Shown: piece by piece, positions 5,256 to 6,264 of the stretch
Layout of the letters: each line of letters opens with the position of its first letter
Numbering within the stretch: position 1 is the stretch's first letter
Source: Nitrosopumilales archaeon CG15_BIG_FIL_POST_REV_8_21_14_020_37_12
GTDB taxonomy: Archaea; Thermoproteota; Nitrososphaeria; Nitrososphaerales; Nitrosopumilaceae
Direction: 5' to 3'
Assembly: GCA_002781805.1 (NCBI GenBank)
Contig: PFFZ01000055.1
Span: 1-6,264 of the forward strand
Length of the DNA stretch: 6,264 nt
Notes under the pieces: model-generated
Seen by the model: only the letters and a program-made list of their open reading frames with translations
Databases searched by the model: none
What the model was told of the DNA's origin: nothing
Program-made: the position numbers and the translations under genes

Positions 5256-6264
5256 ATGTTAAAATTTCAAAATAAGGTTGCCCTTGTTACAGGAAGTGGA
5301 ACTGGAATCGGCCAAGCAATAGCCAAAAAATTTGTTGAAAACGGCGCAAGTGTGATAATTCTTGGCAGAAGACGTGAACCGTTAGAAGAGACTGCAAAAA
5401 TACTAAATGAAATCATTTCCAAGATCAACAGCGGCGCATCAGTAAAAATTTTCTCTGGAGTTGATGTGAGTGACGAGGCAGGAATGACAGAAATGTTCAA
5501 TGAGTTAAGAAATGAAAACGTTACGATAGATTATGTAATTAACAATGCAGGAGTCTCAGGACCTGTCACATGTTTTGCCAACGCTCCGCTTGATGAGTTT
5601 AAGAGTACGGTTGGAATTCACCTTACAGGCACGTTTTGGGGTTCAGTTCAAGCTCTCAAAGTTATGAAAGAGGGAGGAAAGATAATTACAATTTCCACAT
5701 TCTTTACTGAAGAAAGGCCACTAGAGCAAAGGCCGTACAGATTTAGAAGCCCATACACTGCAGCCCAAGGAGCAAAAAACAGACTGGCAGAATTAATGTC
5801 ATGGGAGCTAACAGACAAGGGAATCATATCCATTGCAACAAATCCCGGACCAGTTCATTCAGATAGGATTTACAAAACGGTATATCCAAAAGCTGCAGCC
5901 GAGTTTATGAGGGTTGGAGGATTTGAAGATCTCGTGCCAGAAGAGGTAGATGCTGCAAACAAAGAACTATTGCCGTTATTGGGCGAAGATGACAACACCA
6001 TAAAAGAAGGAATTTTGGCTGCTGCAAAAAAACTGGCAGGCGGAAAAGATGTGCAGAAAACTACTCAGACATTTACAAATCTATTAAACAAAATTCAAAA
6101 CATAGCAGAAAAAGTCCAGAACAACACATCGCACATGATTGCAAACCAAGAGTTTCTTTCACAGACACAGGTTGCCGAATCTGTCTTGAATTTGTGTGAT
6201 GATGAGATTGCAAAAATCATCAACGGCAAAGTCATCCCAGGAGACAGGGTGTTTTATCCGGTAA
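5256..6264 (+). CDS. Short-chain dehydrogenase/reductase with altered tetrad and large insert (3' end outside window)
   Basis: This is a cytoplasmic NAD(P)-dependent oxidoreductase of the SDR superfamily with unknown substrate. The 336 residues present run to the window edge without a stop. The Rossmann core is clear: TGSGTGIG at 12-19 binds the dinucleotide, GRRR at 37-40 after the second strand suggests NADP(H), DVS is at 70-72 and NNAG at 96-99. The active-site Ser is Ser147 and the Tyr is Tyr167 in PYTAAQGAK. At the usual YxxxK lysine position stands Gln171, and the usual tetrad Asn in the NLxG segment is His122 (IHLTGTF). NPGPV (196-200) is the normal post-catalytic motif. About 100 largely helical residues (roughly 205-305) then precede the usual ending, here QVAESVLNLC and NGKVIPGDRVF. 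Typical SDRs are about 250 residues; since that ending is reached, the true C-terminus is probably close. An ordinary reductase, or a non-enzymatic NADPH-binding protein, are both possible. Confidence 0.88.
   Translation, partial: MLKFQNKVALVTGSGTGIGQAIAKKFVENGASVIILGRRREPLEETAKILNEIISKINSGASVKIFSGVDVSDEAGMTEMFNELRNENVTIDYVINNAGVSGPVTCFANAPLDEFKSTVGIHLTGTFWGSVQALKVMKEGGKIITISTFFTEERPLEQRPYRFRSPYTAAQGAKNRLAELMSWELTDKGIISIATNPGPVHSDRIYKTVYPKAAAEFMRVGGFEDLVPEEVDAANKELLPLLGEDDNTIKEGILAAAKKLAGGKDVQKTTQTFTNLLNKIQNIAEKVQNNTSHMIANQEFLSQTQVAESVLNLCDDEIAKIINGKVIPGDRVFYPV

Overview
The window looks like a stretch of chromosome from a marine ammonia-oxidising thaumarchaeon of the Nitrosopumilus type. This rests on archaeal-type information-processing and carbon genes (FBP aldolase/phosphatase, ATP-dependent DNA ligase, homomeric-size tRNA-intron endonuclease), an AT-rich composition, very short intergenic gaps, and A/T-rich TATA-like boxes centred about 25-30 nt before most start codons, as expected for leaderless archaeal transcripts. 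The genus is inferred from protein resemblance and was not checked by a search.

Layout from left to right. The 3' part of a fructose-1,6-bisphosphate aldolase/phosphatase gene runs off the left edge (to 658). It is followed by a small two-helix membrane protein of unknown function (726-1136). A 311-base stretch then holds a perfect 12-bp palindrome, a TATA box and a 37-residue zinc-ribbon ORF (1233-1346) small enough to be missed by gene callers. A complete 588-residue ATP-dependent DNA ligase starts at GTG (1448-3214). Next come a PhoU-like/DUF47 helical protein (3283-3936) and the tRNA-splicing endonuclease EndA (4011-4547). On the minus strand, a two-gene cassette of unrecognised small proteins (5160-4924 and 4921-4544) converges on endA, and the two genes' stop codons overlap in one CTAG. 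Divergent from that cassette is a short-chain dehydrogenase/reductase (5256 to the right edge, no stop in the window) with an altered active site and a large insert.

The genes do not form one pathway. They are mostly single-gene units: gluconeogenesis, DNA repair/replication, probable phosphate-linked regulation, tRNA splicing and a redox enzyme of unknown substrate. No mobile element, CRISPR array, tRNA, rRNA or sign of recent transfer was seen. The items most worth a second look are the SDR with two substituted tetrad positions, the zinc-ribbon microprotein with its upstream palindrome, and the use of TAG at all eight visible stops.
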